From the NCBI GenBank assembly GCA_013365325.1, contig JABVXV010000082.1:1-64000 (forward strand): 64,000 nt of DNA, in the 5' to 3' direction. The notes beneath the pieces were generated by a model, which saw only the letters and a list, made by a program, of their open reading frames with translations, was not told the origin of the DNA and searched no databases. Below are positions 1 through 13,100 of the stretch, piece after piece (the first letter of the stretch is position 1; every line of letters begins with the position of its first letter). This stretch comes from Dipetalonema caudispina (lineage: Eukaryota > Nematoda > Chromadorea > Rhabditida > Onchocercidae). The position numbers and the translations under genes were made by a program.

Positions 1-146
<146 letters not shown>

Positions 147-1526
147 GATACTAACAACAAAACTAAAATGTCATAATCAAATATAATCAAATAATCGAGT
201 AATAATTGTAATGAGATGAAAATAAAAAAATTAAGATAATTTAATAAAATGTAATCGAATAATCGAGTAATGAAGTAATCGATTATTTGAGTATTCTAGC
301 ATTTAAGTATCTTGATATTCAAGTACTTGAATATTCAAATACTCGAGTTCTCGAATACTAGAATTTTTTTCCAGTGAAGGTGATTCAGTGAACTAATAAT
401 CAGAAGAATTAAAATAAACAGAAGTATGAGTGGACTTGGATGCACTGAATTTAATCCGGATCCTTATCAGTGAATTATGCTTACTCAAATGGCTGTAATT
501 ATCAAACGAGGAATTTTTGGGAAGCCTAAATCAAGTCAAGAAAAGCACTTCCATTACGACTAAATGATCAAAATCATTGGCCAGTAATCTGAAATTTGAC
601 CTCATAAATTGTTTTTTTATGCATGCGTAGATGTCAAAGCCTCTTTTACCCCAGCAAAAGTTAACATTTCCTTTAAAAAGTACCAGAGTGACAGAATATC
701 TGGTCAGATAGCTATAACTCCCGTCTCACAAACATTTACCATATAATTTTCCATTTGGCATCATCCATATATATAATACAATATTAATGAAAAAAGGTTG
801 TTCATTGAAATATTACTACTTGCCAGCTCTAACCGTATGGTAGGTATTCCCAGCAATATTGCTATACTGTAAAATGTGAGATATTTACACTGTAATCTTA
901 TAAAAGCAGACAACAGAATATCTTTTCTTTCTCATCATCTAAAATCTTTCAAATCCTCTTCCAAAATTCAATTTAACTCAAATGCTGCAAAATCTCAAGA
1001 AAATGGATAGTTGAAATACGGATGACTAAAATTATGTTATTATTAGAAATCAATAAATGGAAATACCAGAAAATGTTTAAAGTCAAGGCATATAATTCTC
1101 GTTAATAAAAAATATTATCGCAGTTTTCTTGCAGTTTAGTTTAGCCATTACGTAAAAGTTAATCATGATAAAAGCATTTTCATTTTGCTTGACTAACTGC
1201 ATTTCCTGTTTCAAGTAACAATTACTACTTGTAACATTTTCTTCATTGAAGTTTATGTAAAATTTGAGGTACAACCTTGAATTTAATTAATTAATGTTCT
1301 GAACATGAAATAATGAAGTTAACAGCAATCAAAGCTATCTTTCGTCGTGAGAATTCCCTCTAACTGGTAAAATTCAGTTATAAATACTGCTTATCACTCA
1401 ATATAAATAAAGAATATTTGAAATACAGACTACCTATTTTAATGATTTTCATTTGTAATATGAAAATTTGATTAACCGGAATGAAGCGCACATTTGTTGA
1501 GCATCATTAGCTCGGCTCCCTAGCAG
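147..1526. other. non-coding stretch, no gene seen
   Basis: AT-rich DNA between the microsatellite and the putative last exon of the small membrane protein. The short open frames here have no recognisable protein features and no coherent splice sites. I see nothing else supportable. Confidence 0.5.
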
Positions 1527-3801
1527 CTAAATATGATAATGACAAGCCGCTCTACAATAAAAAAATATCCGGCGACTTCAAACTCATTCATTATTAAATG
1601 GTCAGTTACTATGGTGATATTCTTAGGCTGATACATAAAAACCTACCTAAGAGGTAGTACATTTGAATTTCTCTCCTACGAAGTAATTATTCATGAGAAT
1701 ATGCTACAAATCATTCTTACATAAAACCATTGTGGGAATTTCACCAATCGAATGTTATGAGTGGACTTGAAGACTTTTATTTTCAATGGCTACTTTTATG
1801 AAGTAATCGATTTCCAGAAATAATGAACAAATTTTCTGCTTAGCTCACTTGATATTTTTTATCCAAGTTGTTACGTGAAAATCTCTTCCAATGAAAAATA
1901 GTTGCACGGATTGGAGTTCCTTATATTGGCCAAGGCTGGTTAGTGTGGTCATGAAGTGGAACAAAAGAGCTATTACTTTCTTTACTCCATTATAAGCTTG
2001 ATTAAATCTTGGTGAGATTATTTTGATCACATTCAACAAGTGAGGAATAATTTATTTCATTTTAAGCAGCAGTTTGATCAAAAGGTAGCATGTATAAATG
2101 AATTGTGATATAATAGCAATGACCTTTATCACATTAATAAACAATAATCTACATAACGTTATATATGTATATCAAATGAAAACAGACAAATGCTATTAGT
2201 ACCTTTGATACATCGGTCGATCTGTATAAGAACTATATCCATCCGGATACATACCAACCTGGAATGCAATATAGATTATAAGAAAAGAAATTGGAATTTT
2301 AGAAAATTCAAATCATTTCAAATTTGTCTGGATAAAACATTTATAACATGCTTTTGCTCCTTTAAGTCATTCATCAAATAGCAGCTAAGAAAGAATACTT
2401 GCTAAGCTAATCAAGTGTAATAATTTTCATTTGCAAATAAAACATTTATGGATCAGTGCATATTAAGTCCTTTATCACTACCACACTTGCATATTAAGCC
2501 CTATCCACTTCTTCTAGCACATCAAAAAAATTTTTCGAGTTTAAAATTCAATCAACTCAAAGAGATAAATATATATTATACCTGTGATCCATACATGCTA
2601 TATTCATAGGCTTCTTTACGTTCTTCTCTCTTCGTTCGCCAATAGCAACAAATTACGATGCATGCGCCAATGATAAATACCAAAAGTACAAAAATTAACA
2701 GAACAAATACTCCAGCCATCCTAAATTTCATTTGGTGAAATTAAATATTAATGAAGAACAAATATGTAACGAAGTAACTGAAATAATTGAAATAATTTAA
2801 CAGGTAAAAATTTAGCATATAATCAATAAATGTTTTGAAAAAATTTCATCATACATTAGAGATTTTTCCAAGTTAACATTTTTGAAGAAAAAAGGAAAAA
2901 AAAAAAAATACCAAAAAAGATCTTGTGGACAACAACCCCTCTCACAACAACCAGCATCGATATCACATCTACAACATTACTAATATTTTGATCACTTTGA
3001 AGTATTCGATGTCATTCCGATCCAATTTCGATTACTTTCAAAATGATCTCAGAGTTAAATTTTAGATTAGAATAGATCAGCAGTTTTTACTGATACTTTT
3101 CTATCAATAATTGATTCAATTCTAATTCACTTTGGTATAAATGGCAACAGATTGTTGATTTTAATGTTTATGGTCACAACAATTCGAAAATCTCACAGCA
3201 GTGTGACGGTTGCATTCACTATATTCTTTGCTGTATATACACAACGTATAAAACCGGAACCTGAACCTGAAATCATTTAAATATTAACGTAAAATTCTGA
3301 AGTATGAAAATTTATAAAGAGGTAAGAAGAACCTTCAATGTTAGATCCCAAGAAGTTACCAACAGTAGCATGCTGGAAGATTTCGGGTGCAACAAGCTCT
3401 TTGCTATCTTGCATTATTACTTCATTTTGCCTACAATTTTGAGATAATTAATCTTAAGATAATTAGTTGCATGAAAGTGAAAAACAACTTAGTCAATCAA
3501 CAAGCTGTCCTTAATTCAATATATTTCATCAAATAACCAAAGACCAAACTTGCATAAATGGGATTGTATTATTGCGACAAATTATCGTTAAATGTCCAAA
3601 TGACGAAATTAAGTATTACCTTTATTCTTTTCATATTAAATGGCTAGCGAAACGTAATTGATATAACGTCATTCAGTGTGCATAATTGAATTACGGTAAT
3701 ATCAAATTATTACACTAAATAAAACTCCATAAATTTATGAAATTTTATGAAACTTACAAGACAGCACTGGGACTGTATCGATAAGCTTCCCATCGATTCA
3801 T
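1527..3801 (-). CDS. small single-pass membrane protein, nematode, function unknown
   Basis: I do not recognise this gene. Phase-consistent exons are 3801-3758 (ATG; starts MNRWEAYRYS), 3430-3333, 3266-3197, 2720-2582 and 2258-2203. A tiny last exon at 1551-1527 is in phase and ends in TAG, but is uncertain. The product would be about 143 residues. There is no N-terminal signal peptide. An ectodomain-like stretch of about 70 residues holds EGSGSGF, an acidic Ser-Gly motif of the kind used for glycosaminoglycan attachment, and an N-glycosylation sequon (NAT). Then comes one very hydrophobic segment (about residues 72-97), a stop-transfer run WRTKREERK, and a tyrosine-rich tail with EAYEYSMYGSQ and YPDGYSSYTDRPMYQ. 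Orientation is inferred: N-terminus outside, tail in the cytosol, where the tyrosines could be phosphorylated or bind adaptors. All introns have GT/AG ends. The first four junctions are well supported, the 3' end less so. Confidence 0.6.
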
Positions 3802-6800
3802 TTAAACTTGTAATAATTTGATTCGAAGTGTTGAAACAGGTAAAGTGATGTTCGATATTCTAGATTTGCTACCTACAAATGAATATTATTCGCGAGGAGA
3901 AAAAGATCTATAAGAAAATCAAGTATTTCGAAAATAAACTTTTTCACCGTGAAAGTCTTTATATTCAATGTATGGAGCAATACTTGATATTGAAAAATTT
4001 TAGTGAATGTATTTCAAGTACCACAGTGGAATATTATCAAAGAGAGAGAGAGAGAGATGACAAATAAGAAACGGAAAGGTTTATTAAGCTTTACTCTCTT
4101 TCATGTGATTAATTTACTTGAAATTGTTGTGAGATTCAATGATAATACAAGATAATGTAATCATTACATCGCCTTCATTGTAAATTTAGGTTACTAACTA
4201 AGTTTGTTTCATAAAAAGAAGGAATCACTAGTTGATACAAACCTCATATAGGTTTATGTGAAAACTTTGGCTGATTGTATATTAAATAAGGTTAGAAGAT
4301 TATATAAAATTACTGGGAATGTATTGAATTTTCAAATTTACTATTTCTGATTTATCTCTAATTTATGTCCGTTTTATTCACAAACTGTTCACTTATTGCA
4401 ACTAATAATTATTCTTCTTTTGCTTGTGATTTTCCATTAATGTGGCACTTGAAAAGACAGTTATTTTTCTTCTATTAGCGTTTTAAAAAAAAAAAAAAAA
4501 TGAATAGAATTGAGGAGAGAATTCCCAACGATAATTAGCATTCAAATTAAGGAAAAAAATAGTGTATACCATTACTATTTAACAAATTGCTTCACCATCT
4601 ACTTCACAAAGCAGTACTCTTCTTACTGTAATTGAAATTAATTCAATAGTAATCGACATGATAGAAAATTATAGTGTAAGCAAAGTAAATTTCTCATCTA
4701 CCTATTCTCGAAATGCAATATTCGAATTTCGAAATTAAAATTTCTTAGATTCTTAAACATAATTACTTCATCTTATTATAAATCGAAATCTAAACAAGTA
4801 ATAAAACAGTAAAGGATGTATACAACCTCTGAGTCAATTTGTCACCATCTATCACTCTAAATGATAGAGCAGACTGTTGTTAAAGTGATCTGTCATCAAT
4901 GGATAAATCAAACAAGATATTTGTGTAAACATATCATATTGACTGTTTACAATCAACGGAATAGTAGTACCCATGAAATATTTCAATGATTTTTGGTAAA
5001 GACTCCTAAAAGTTTGTCAATTTCATAATAATATCAAAATGGTACATTACCGAAAGTGTGAAACGATGAGGAAATAAATCATTTAATATTTGTAGCAATT
5101 CATATTGCTTATTTGTCACCTTACCTTTTCCTCCTCTAACAGAACAGATGCTCAAAATTTCTGGCACTTAGTTTCCCGTTTATACAATTTCTTCCAAATG
5201 ATTTGAGCATGCCTAGCGGAAGATCCTGTTACATTTAAAATATCCCAGTTTGTCACTATATTCGATCATTAAAAATATAAATTCAAATAAAAAGTAGCGA
5301 TTTAACAAACAATGATTCCTAGCCAATCCTTGCAGTTTTTGTTTCTAAAATCACTTCTTTTCATTTAACTTTATCTCTTTTTTTTGTGCTATGTCTGAAT
5401 AACAGATGAATGTAAAGGTTTAATCACTTTTATAATTAGCTAGCAAAGTTGTTTCAACATCATTCTCTGAAACTGTATCTTATGGCATGACATTGTCACT
5501 TGGATATAGAAGCATGATGATAATGTTAAGGGTTAAAAGAAAAGATGCAACAACTTTGATTCATTAGAACTAGTAAATCATGCTTTATTTTAAATTGATA
5601 AGTCATTATTTAATTTTTATCACTGCATATTTCCTGATTTCATTATTTCCAATGTCTCAATCAATTTTCCATTTATCACAATTCAGTTCATATCTACGCT
5701 TTGCTAATTACTTTAATAACAAATCATAATATTGTGGCTTTAATTAGTCAATAGATGGAAATATAACATAACTCAATCAACTATTTAGAATCTTCAGTTT
5801 ACATTGCTTCTCAGTGAAAATTATTTATCTATTAGGACCACGAAAACCTGTACAAAAAGATGAAAAAGTGAATGTACGAGTAGTAAAAACTTCAATGAAA
5901 TAGTTCAAACGATTGCTATCATCTGCTCCAATTCTTCAATTTTCCCATAAAATCAAATATTTTGAAATATTTGTGACGAAAAATCTGCCTTTAATAACGG
6001 GAAATTATCATAGATCACGTGTGCGTTACAGGTGATCAAATAGAAGTCTGGAAATTCTGGAACAAATCTTATGTGAGAGAAAACAAACACTTAAACGAAA
6101 TAGTGCAAAAGCGAAAGTAGAGAAAGTTAAATAAAACTCATAAGGACTCTTTATGAAAATAGAACTAATGAGTAAAATTACGAAGTCGAATATTGGACTT
6201 GATATGATGTTGTCATAGAAAAGACAAAGTAGAGTTGTGTATTCCCAATGAACAAATACAAAAACCAACCGTACAACTTCGAGATCGTGATACGAAGAGA
6301 CATCATCATTTCCTACCAAAGCGGATAGTGAAATACATAATGAAAATGTCATTCCCTTCCAAACAACCAAACATATTACTCGAGACACAATAAATCTTTT
6401 ATCTCTGATTCATTCTCGTAGGTAGTGTTTGTTTTACAGCAAACAAGTTGGAGTTGGAGGATTAATGTGCAAGGAAAGCATTTGTTCGATCTATTGTTTT
6501 TCAGAACATCTAATTATTTTATTGTAATTATTATAGAAACCCAACTATTCGCTAAAAAATCACTATTTTAAACAATTTTCTACTAGTCACATCCTTTTAA
6601 TTTCAAAATTCATATATTTTTCTTCTATATACCAACTGGTCAAGTAATTTAGCATGACAATGTACGAACAATTATCAATCAATATGTTATAAAGCACAGT
6701 TAAAAAACAAATAAACGCTATGAAAAATGAAAATTTTAATGAAGAGCATAGCTTTCCAACAGTTGAATGAAAGTTAGAAAAAGACGAAAAGAAAAAATAT

Positions 6801-7133
6801 TTATGGAACGGAAGCAATAGACCCATAGTATTGAATATCCTGATTACTAGGAGCAACCACAGCAACAGTTACCGCTGGAAAAAATAATACACAGATAGTC
6901 AAAATAAAAAAAAAAAAGATGAGAAATATCTCCGAGAATACTGGAAATAAATTTGAAATTTTACGAGGTTTCGGAATTTCTGATTGAGAATAGACTAACG
7001 AATAGTCTTGCTGAGCGACAAAATGTTGAGCGAAATAATAAGAAAAAATAAGCGTTCCAAATGCACAATAATACCAGAAATATAAGACATAAAGATGTGT
7101 TAAGTCTCAATATACGCATCAACTTCGTTATTA
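3802..7133. other. intergenic stretch, no gene seen
   Basis: About 3.3 kb of AT-rich DNA upstream of the small membrane protein and downstream of the TECPR2-like gene. It contains a short (GA)n run near 4041-4057 and several homopolymer tracts. A minus-strand open frame of 120 codons at 6388-6026 is strongly hydrophobic but has no domain, homologue or coherent splice context that I recognise. I treat it as chance. Confidence 0.5.
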
Positions 7134-10100
7134 TTAATTAGGCTTCATCGCACCATCAACTGGTGACCACTGAAAGGGAGGGTACAATTCAGCCTAAAAT
7201 TATTTAACATTAGAAAACCAAATTCAAAGCATACGTTTTTTTTGGAAATCAAAAAATTAAGCAAGAGAAATTGTTAACAGAATCAGTAAAATTTGATTAA
7301 ACTAAACAGTAAAAGCATAAAACTGAAACTTAACTTATGAGAAACCAATCGTCTATTCAAATCAATGCCCCATAACCGCTCTTTTCTATCAAGAGTTATT
7401 GTTTTCAGATAAAGTGGAACAGGTTTCCAATAATTTCCAGCTCGATTACTGATCGCAAGACCTTGAAGTCTGTGAAGCTGTCCAGAAGCAGAAAGTGACC
7501 AAATTATTTTACATCCAACAGCCAAGTCACAAACACCAGGTTGATCATTTGCCTGAAACGTCGTTTTGGAATTTCGTCAAGCACTGTTTATTATAAACTT
7601 ATCCAATATTTCAGATAACAATCAACCTCTATCCACGATTTTCCAGAAGGAAGTACGTCCGTGATAGAATTACGAACCCATGCACGTCCACTGCTTCTTG
7701 AAAAGACCCATACGTACATTCCATTGGAGGATGCACGAATCTAAAACATAAATTCCAAATTAACGGGAAATCACACGCAAAAGATAAATAATCACAGCTC
7801 AAATACGCGAACAGCTCTTCAGTAAAATGGAAATGGATCAGAGATAAGTTAAAAGCAGTAAATTTGATAATTCAACAGATTATCCTCAGCAATTCCATAT
7901 GTAACCTCCTGACCTTATCGAATACACAACCGGCCAAAGCTTTCACATGAATCCATGTAGGGTTTGTACCAACCAGTGGTTCTTTCTTCTGTTTTTTTAC
8001 ATACAAATAAGCTTCGCCAGTTGCCGTAACTACCCACAATGATATCGATGTAACGGTAAACGATATTATTGGTGAACCTGAACTTCACGTACAGTAATTA
8101 TGCAAATATTTACTCCAGACCTCTAGATAAGTAAAATCAAGATAAAGTAGATAGGTTTGGAAACAAGAAAAAACAAAAGCTGACCGCAAGGGCCTGTGTC
8201 TAAGATTTTCCAGTTAACACCAAATGGAGACGCACTACTTATATTTTCTTTCACATATATACAACCAGAACTATCCAACACATATACGTCCTCATCAAAA
8301 GATGATATTTCAATTATCTGCAAAATTTTGCATTGAAAAACAGCAACAAATGAAATAAAGAATGGGGTTTAAAGAGAAGCAATATATGTCTCTTTCAAGA
8401 AAACACATTCAGCTCGAGCCAAAACATTTCAATTATTAATGAAAAACTTTGAATGCGAAAATACTTTTACGTTTGAACTGAATGATGCAGGAAAGGCTGG
8501 TAGAGAATAAAAATAGCTATTTTTCAATCGATAGAGGAATATTTCGTTAATTCGACATAATGTTAAACAATCTGCAACAAAACGTTATGACGCACTGACT
8601 TTTTCAACTTATGATAGACTAGCATTTTCAGGGAGAACTTTCTAGTTATCAGTTTTAATGAGATAAAAAATCCCCCCAGTACTCTGAAACTCTGAAAGTA
8701 CTCTGAAACACATATAGCAGCAAAAATATGAATTGGTGCTTAGCTTGTCAAGTTATAACATTCTTCGAAGACTGACAGAGTAGCAGATTGATTGCAGCGA
8801 ATAAATATAAAACAAATTTTTGCAACAGCTCAGAAAACTTACCAAAATCTTCCTTCAAACCTCCACCTGCTATTAATTCGAAATTATTGTCCACTGAGAG
8901 CTTATCCCGCACAATGTGTTCTAGACGATGCCCAGAAAGAACACTGGTGCCAGATGACCAATAACACATATGGTCGATACATACAAAAACTCCCGCCGAA
9001 GAGACGCGAATAATCCATGGAAGAGCAAATAACCGATTTATATCTGGTGAAACGTCCCAAGGATTATAAACCTCAACAAAAAAATCTGAATATTTAATCA
9101 AAATTTTTCCTTTTCGAGCAGTAACAATAAATAAACTAAATTACTAGTTGAAAAAACATCGAATTTTAAAACACAAGATTTCTAGAATTCTTGTTAAACT
9201 TTAGAGGAGCAGTAATTTGAAATATTTAAAGTCTTATTTTCCTTCACCTTCTAAACAAATAAACCGGGTAAAGAATAAGACGTACTTTCATCCAGCTTCC
9301 TGTCCAGCCGAATGGGCTTTGATATCCTACACCATTTGTAAACCACAATGAACGTTTTTCATCAATTGCCCAACCAGTCTGACCATATAAACAAATACTA
9401 ATCAAACGTGTGGGGCCGTGAGGCCTGCAAAATTGTTCTTTATATGAATCAGGAACTATAGTATCAGAAATTCTAGATTTGAAAGGGAAAAACTGTTTCA
9501 AACACTTTAATTTTCACCTCAGGAAGCAACGATCGAATTTAATTTCAAACTACAGTTTAAATTTTTAAACTACAATTTTAAACTACATACACAACTTCCA
9601 CCCAATCCAATCCAACTGGAGTATATTTTAATCCAGTGCGTACCACAAGGCGACCTGACTCAACTTGTAGCGCCCAAACCGCCAATTCACTTGCAGTAAT
9701 AGAATGTAATGGCCACGACGTCTCACATCTACTGAGAATTCCCATTTCCGGCAAACATAACTGCACAAAAACCTGCAATTTAATTGTTAAAATATTGCAA
9801 AACTGATGAAAATCCTAAAATTATACAGATGAGGAGTTAATTTGCAAATTATCAACAGAGCACATTCACAATTCATATAAAAAAAGACCCATTTAAGTAA
9901 ACATTGTATGTTTCATATCAGCTTTAGTTTCTGCACTAGTATTGTTGGAAAAAAAGACCACACCTCTCCTGATTTTGTAATGTACCAAGCTGAACGACTA
10001 GTTAGGGCAGCCTCAATAACGCCACCGCCCTCGTCAGCAACAACAGTCCAATGAAGAGTTGTTAAAAATGAACCAGATCCATTGTTACTTTCCACAGGCG

Positions 10101-13100
10101 CAAATGCAACATTTTTTACGATTTTCCAAACCAAGCTGCCATCATCTGGATAAATTTTAAAATTCAATTATGTCAACAATATTAAATAGTTGCTCATGGA
10201 ATGGAATGCCTCCAGAGGTTAATAGTTACTTGGCTCCACCCACGTCAGAATACCCACATATCAGAGATAATGGCTATGGATGCTACTAAATTTAAATTTA
10301 AATAAGTTTCCTCCAGACATAGTAAAGTCAAATCAAAAAGAAAGTTTCTCTACAGATAAAACTTTGTAGAAAAAGGATTCTAATTTAAAAAATCTAATAA
10401 ACTGAAAATAATTCTGAAGAGATGCTAGCAATTGTTTTACGAACAACAAATCCCAAGACCTATAAGAGACGAGAATTTTTATAGAGAAATTTCGCAGAAA
10501 GCGATTCTTTTAAAATGAATCAACTTTGAAGAAAACACGGGTTTACTAGGAACAGTCATTGAGTTCATATATTCCGAAAAACAAACCATTGACAATAAAA
10601 CAATCCGCCTTCTGTTTTAATTTCATCCACTGCGGAGTACCACAATAAGGAAGGTGCAAGTAATAAGGCCTTCTCTTTTTTTTTGAATGGCAAATAATAA
10701 GGTATTGAGACGAAACAGAAAAAGATGAACAGGAATATGGTAGTCTTATCTGAAATTGATACTAAGAAAAAAGCCATCAACAGCATCTTGATGAATTTAA
10801 TATCCTAATCAAAAGAATTTCAGAAAGATGTTATATTTTTGAAGAATATTGTACTACGACCGAAATAAATAACTGTTTCTTTAATTGTGTTTACTTTTTT
10901 AATCCCCATCTGTCTACACCTATGACTTTTAAGGTCCCTTTTCCTTTCCCGAACAGTCCTTAGATTTTATTAATTTCCATTTCTTGAGCTTCGACAATAT
11001 ATTCACAAACCCGAACTTGGCTATTGCGCACTCAAAATTATTTTCAACATCAGTAACGAGACAGGAATTATGTCTCGGAAATCAAACAAAAATCATAAAT
11101 GGTCACTCAGGAATGCAAATTTAGAGCAGTTGTAAAAACTGATAGGTAAAGAATTTCAATATTTATAGCACAGCCGAAATTAAACTGTTACACATTCGAT
11201 AGATATATGAAACGCATTAGCGAAATGAGGGAGAAGATATCCTACAATGCCGTAAGTAATCCGAAGATCTCAAAATTTGACCGACACTCTAATTTCGTCG
11301 TTAAAAAATTAGTTATTGCTGAATTGCCAAACTAATACTGATGATACCAAATATATATCCCCAAAAAAAAACCATCGTGATCAACATACATATCTAGAAA
11401 CTAATATTTGAAATGTATTAAAATGTCCAAACCTCGTTCCAAATATCACTGAAGTTACTCATCACAACAATGTCTTTGATTAGCTGTTCATCATTCGGGC
11501 GACATATGCCACTGGTTGTTGCTCTCTACAATATTTTTATAATTATTGGATGTTACATTATCACAACACGAAGTACATATCATTGATATTCTGATCGTGT
11601 CGGCATTAAGCAAATTACCTCAAAAACAAAACGCTTTCTCTCTAGTGCATCCTTCATTAAAAATTCATAAGCGTTTCCCTCTCTCGGTAGTTCCGATTTA
11701 GATAAATTCATGACATTTTCTGTCATGTATTGTTCTGAAATAATTGTTTTAAACGTACCATCAAGTGTACCAATCATAAACATTTGAACACTTAAAACAG
11801 AATCTAACCAGAATAATCATGTCTTAAGAATATGACGCAAAACTTGAAAGCAGATTCTAACATTTCTTTACAGTTATTCTTGATATTTGAAACCAAAAAT
11901 TATGCTAACAGTTCTTCTTTACTTTTTCCACTCCAACCACGCTATTTTTAAAATTTTTAGGATAAAAAAGAGAAAACAAAACAAGCATCGATCGGCGAAT
12001 GAACCTTAATCCATTCCACAAGATCAGTTCATTCAGCCAAATAGTTGCTAATAAATAAGAGATTAAAGTGCCTGTTACTGGATCATCCTCTTCACTTTTC
12101 ATATCAACACCACCACTCAATTCACCACTCCAAACCACCTGCAATTTGAAGTTTTCCGGGTTTTGAAGAGGAGACTATTTCAATCACTAACTGCAAAAAA
12201 AAAAAAAAGAAAAAAATTTCGTACTGACTTCATGACTCCCTTCGCTACAGCCAGCTATCTGTTCGACATTGCCACCTTCGGAATCGTTCTGAGGTTGGGG
12301 ATTCACTTTGCCACTTTGTAAAGGGATTGTAAGTGCTGCAAAAATCTCATACGATTTCTTTACTGCCTAATTTTAATTTCTCCAAAAAAATTAATACACT
12401 GATCTCAACAGTGCTATAAATGTTTCAGCAATCTTTTCCTTATCAAAATGAAGAAAAAGAGGGACGACACACTGAGAATTTCTATTAAAAATCTGCATAT
12501 TCTATTATATAACAGTCCATTTTGAAACCATTAAAAAGATCGACACACCTCCTTTGATATTTTCCAGCGTATGCTCATCAACAGGGCTTAAATCCTCCTC
12601 AGATGAATCCATTAAACTATATCTATCGATATCATTTACTTTTTCAGCTTTCTTCCGCTTATTTGTAGAAGCTGTTTTCGTCCTACGTACCATAATTTCT
12701 TGAAGAATGCCAGCTTGTTCAACTGGGAACAATGTTTCTTCTACGTCCACAGCATTAATGTTATATGAAGACTCCACCGGAAAGCCGTCTTCGACCTAAA
12801 TTCTCATGTTTTGAAGAACCAGGGAGGATTTTAATTTTCAGATTTTAAAACAAACGACAAGTTCGTAAAAATCTTTTAAATAACCAATGTTAGGGTGACG
12901 TATACCTGAGTACCAAAGCCGCCCACTCTATCAATTAATGTTCGTGCCACTTTGTTGACATTTTCCATAATGTTGTTCGGTTGTATCTGCATCTGTTCTA
13001 TAAATTTGACTGGTATTGATCTAATAAAAAATATTTTACTCATAGGATTACATAAATTCAAAGATTATTTTAAAGATTTATGCGGGATTCCAATAGTTCT

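Noticed and set aside
4041..4057. GA-rich run, considered as part of a dispersed regulatory GAGA element with those at 32741, 45529 and 56941
   Set aside because: Short GA microsatellites are common and show no consistent position relative to genes here.
6026..6388. 120-codon hydrophobic minus-strand frame
   Set aside because: No domain, no splice context, low-complexity Phe/Leu/Ser composition expected by chance in AT-rich DNA.
9578..9778. The idea that the short minus-strand frames from 7 to 13 kb are separate small genes
   Set aside because: They are successive exons of one TECPR2-like gene, joined in consistent phase.
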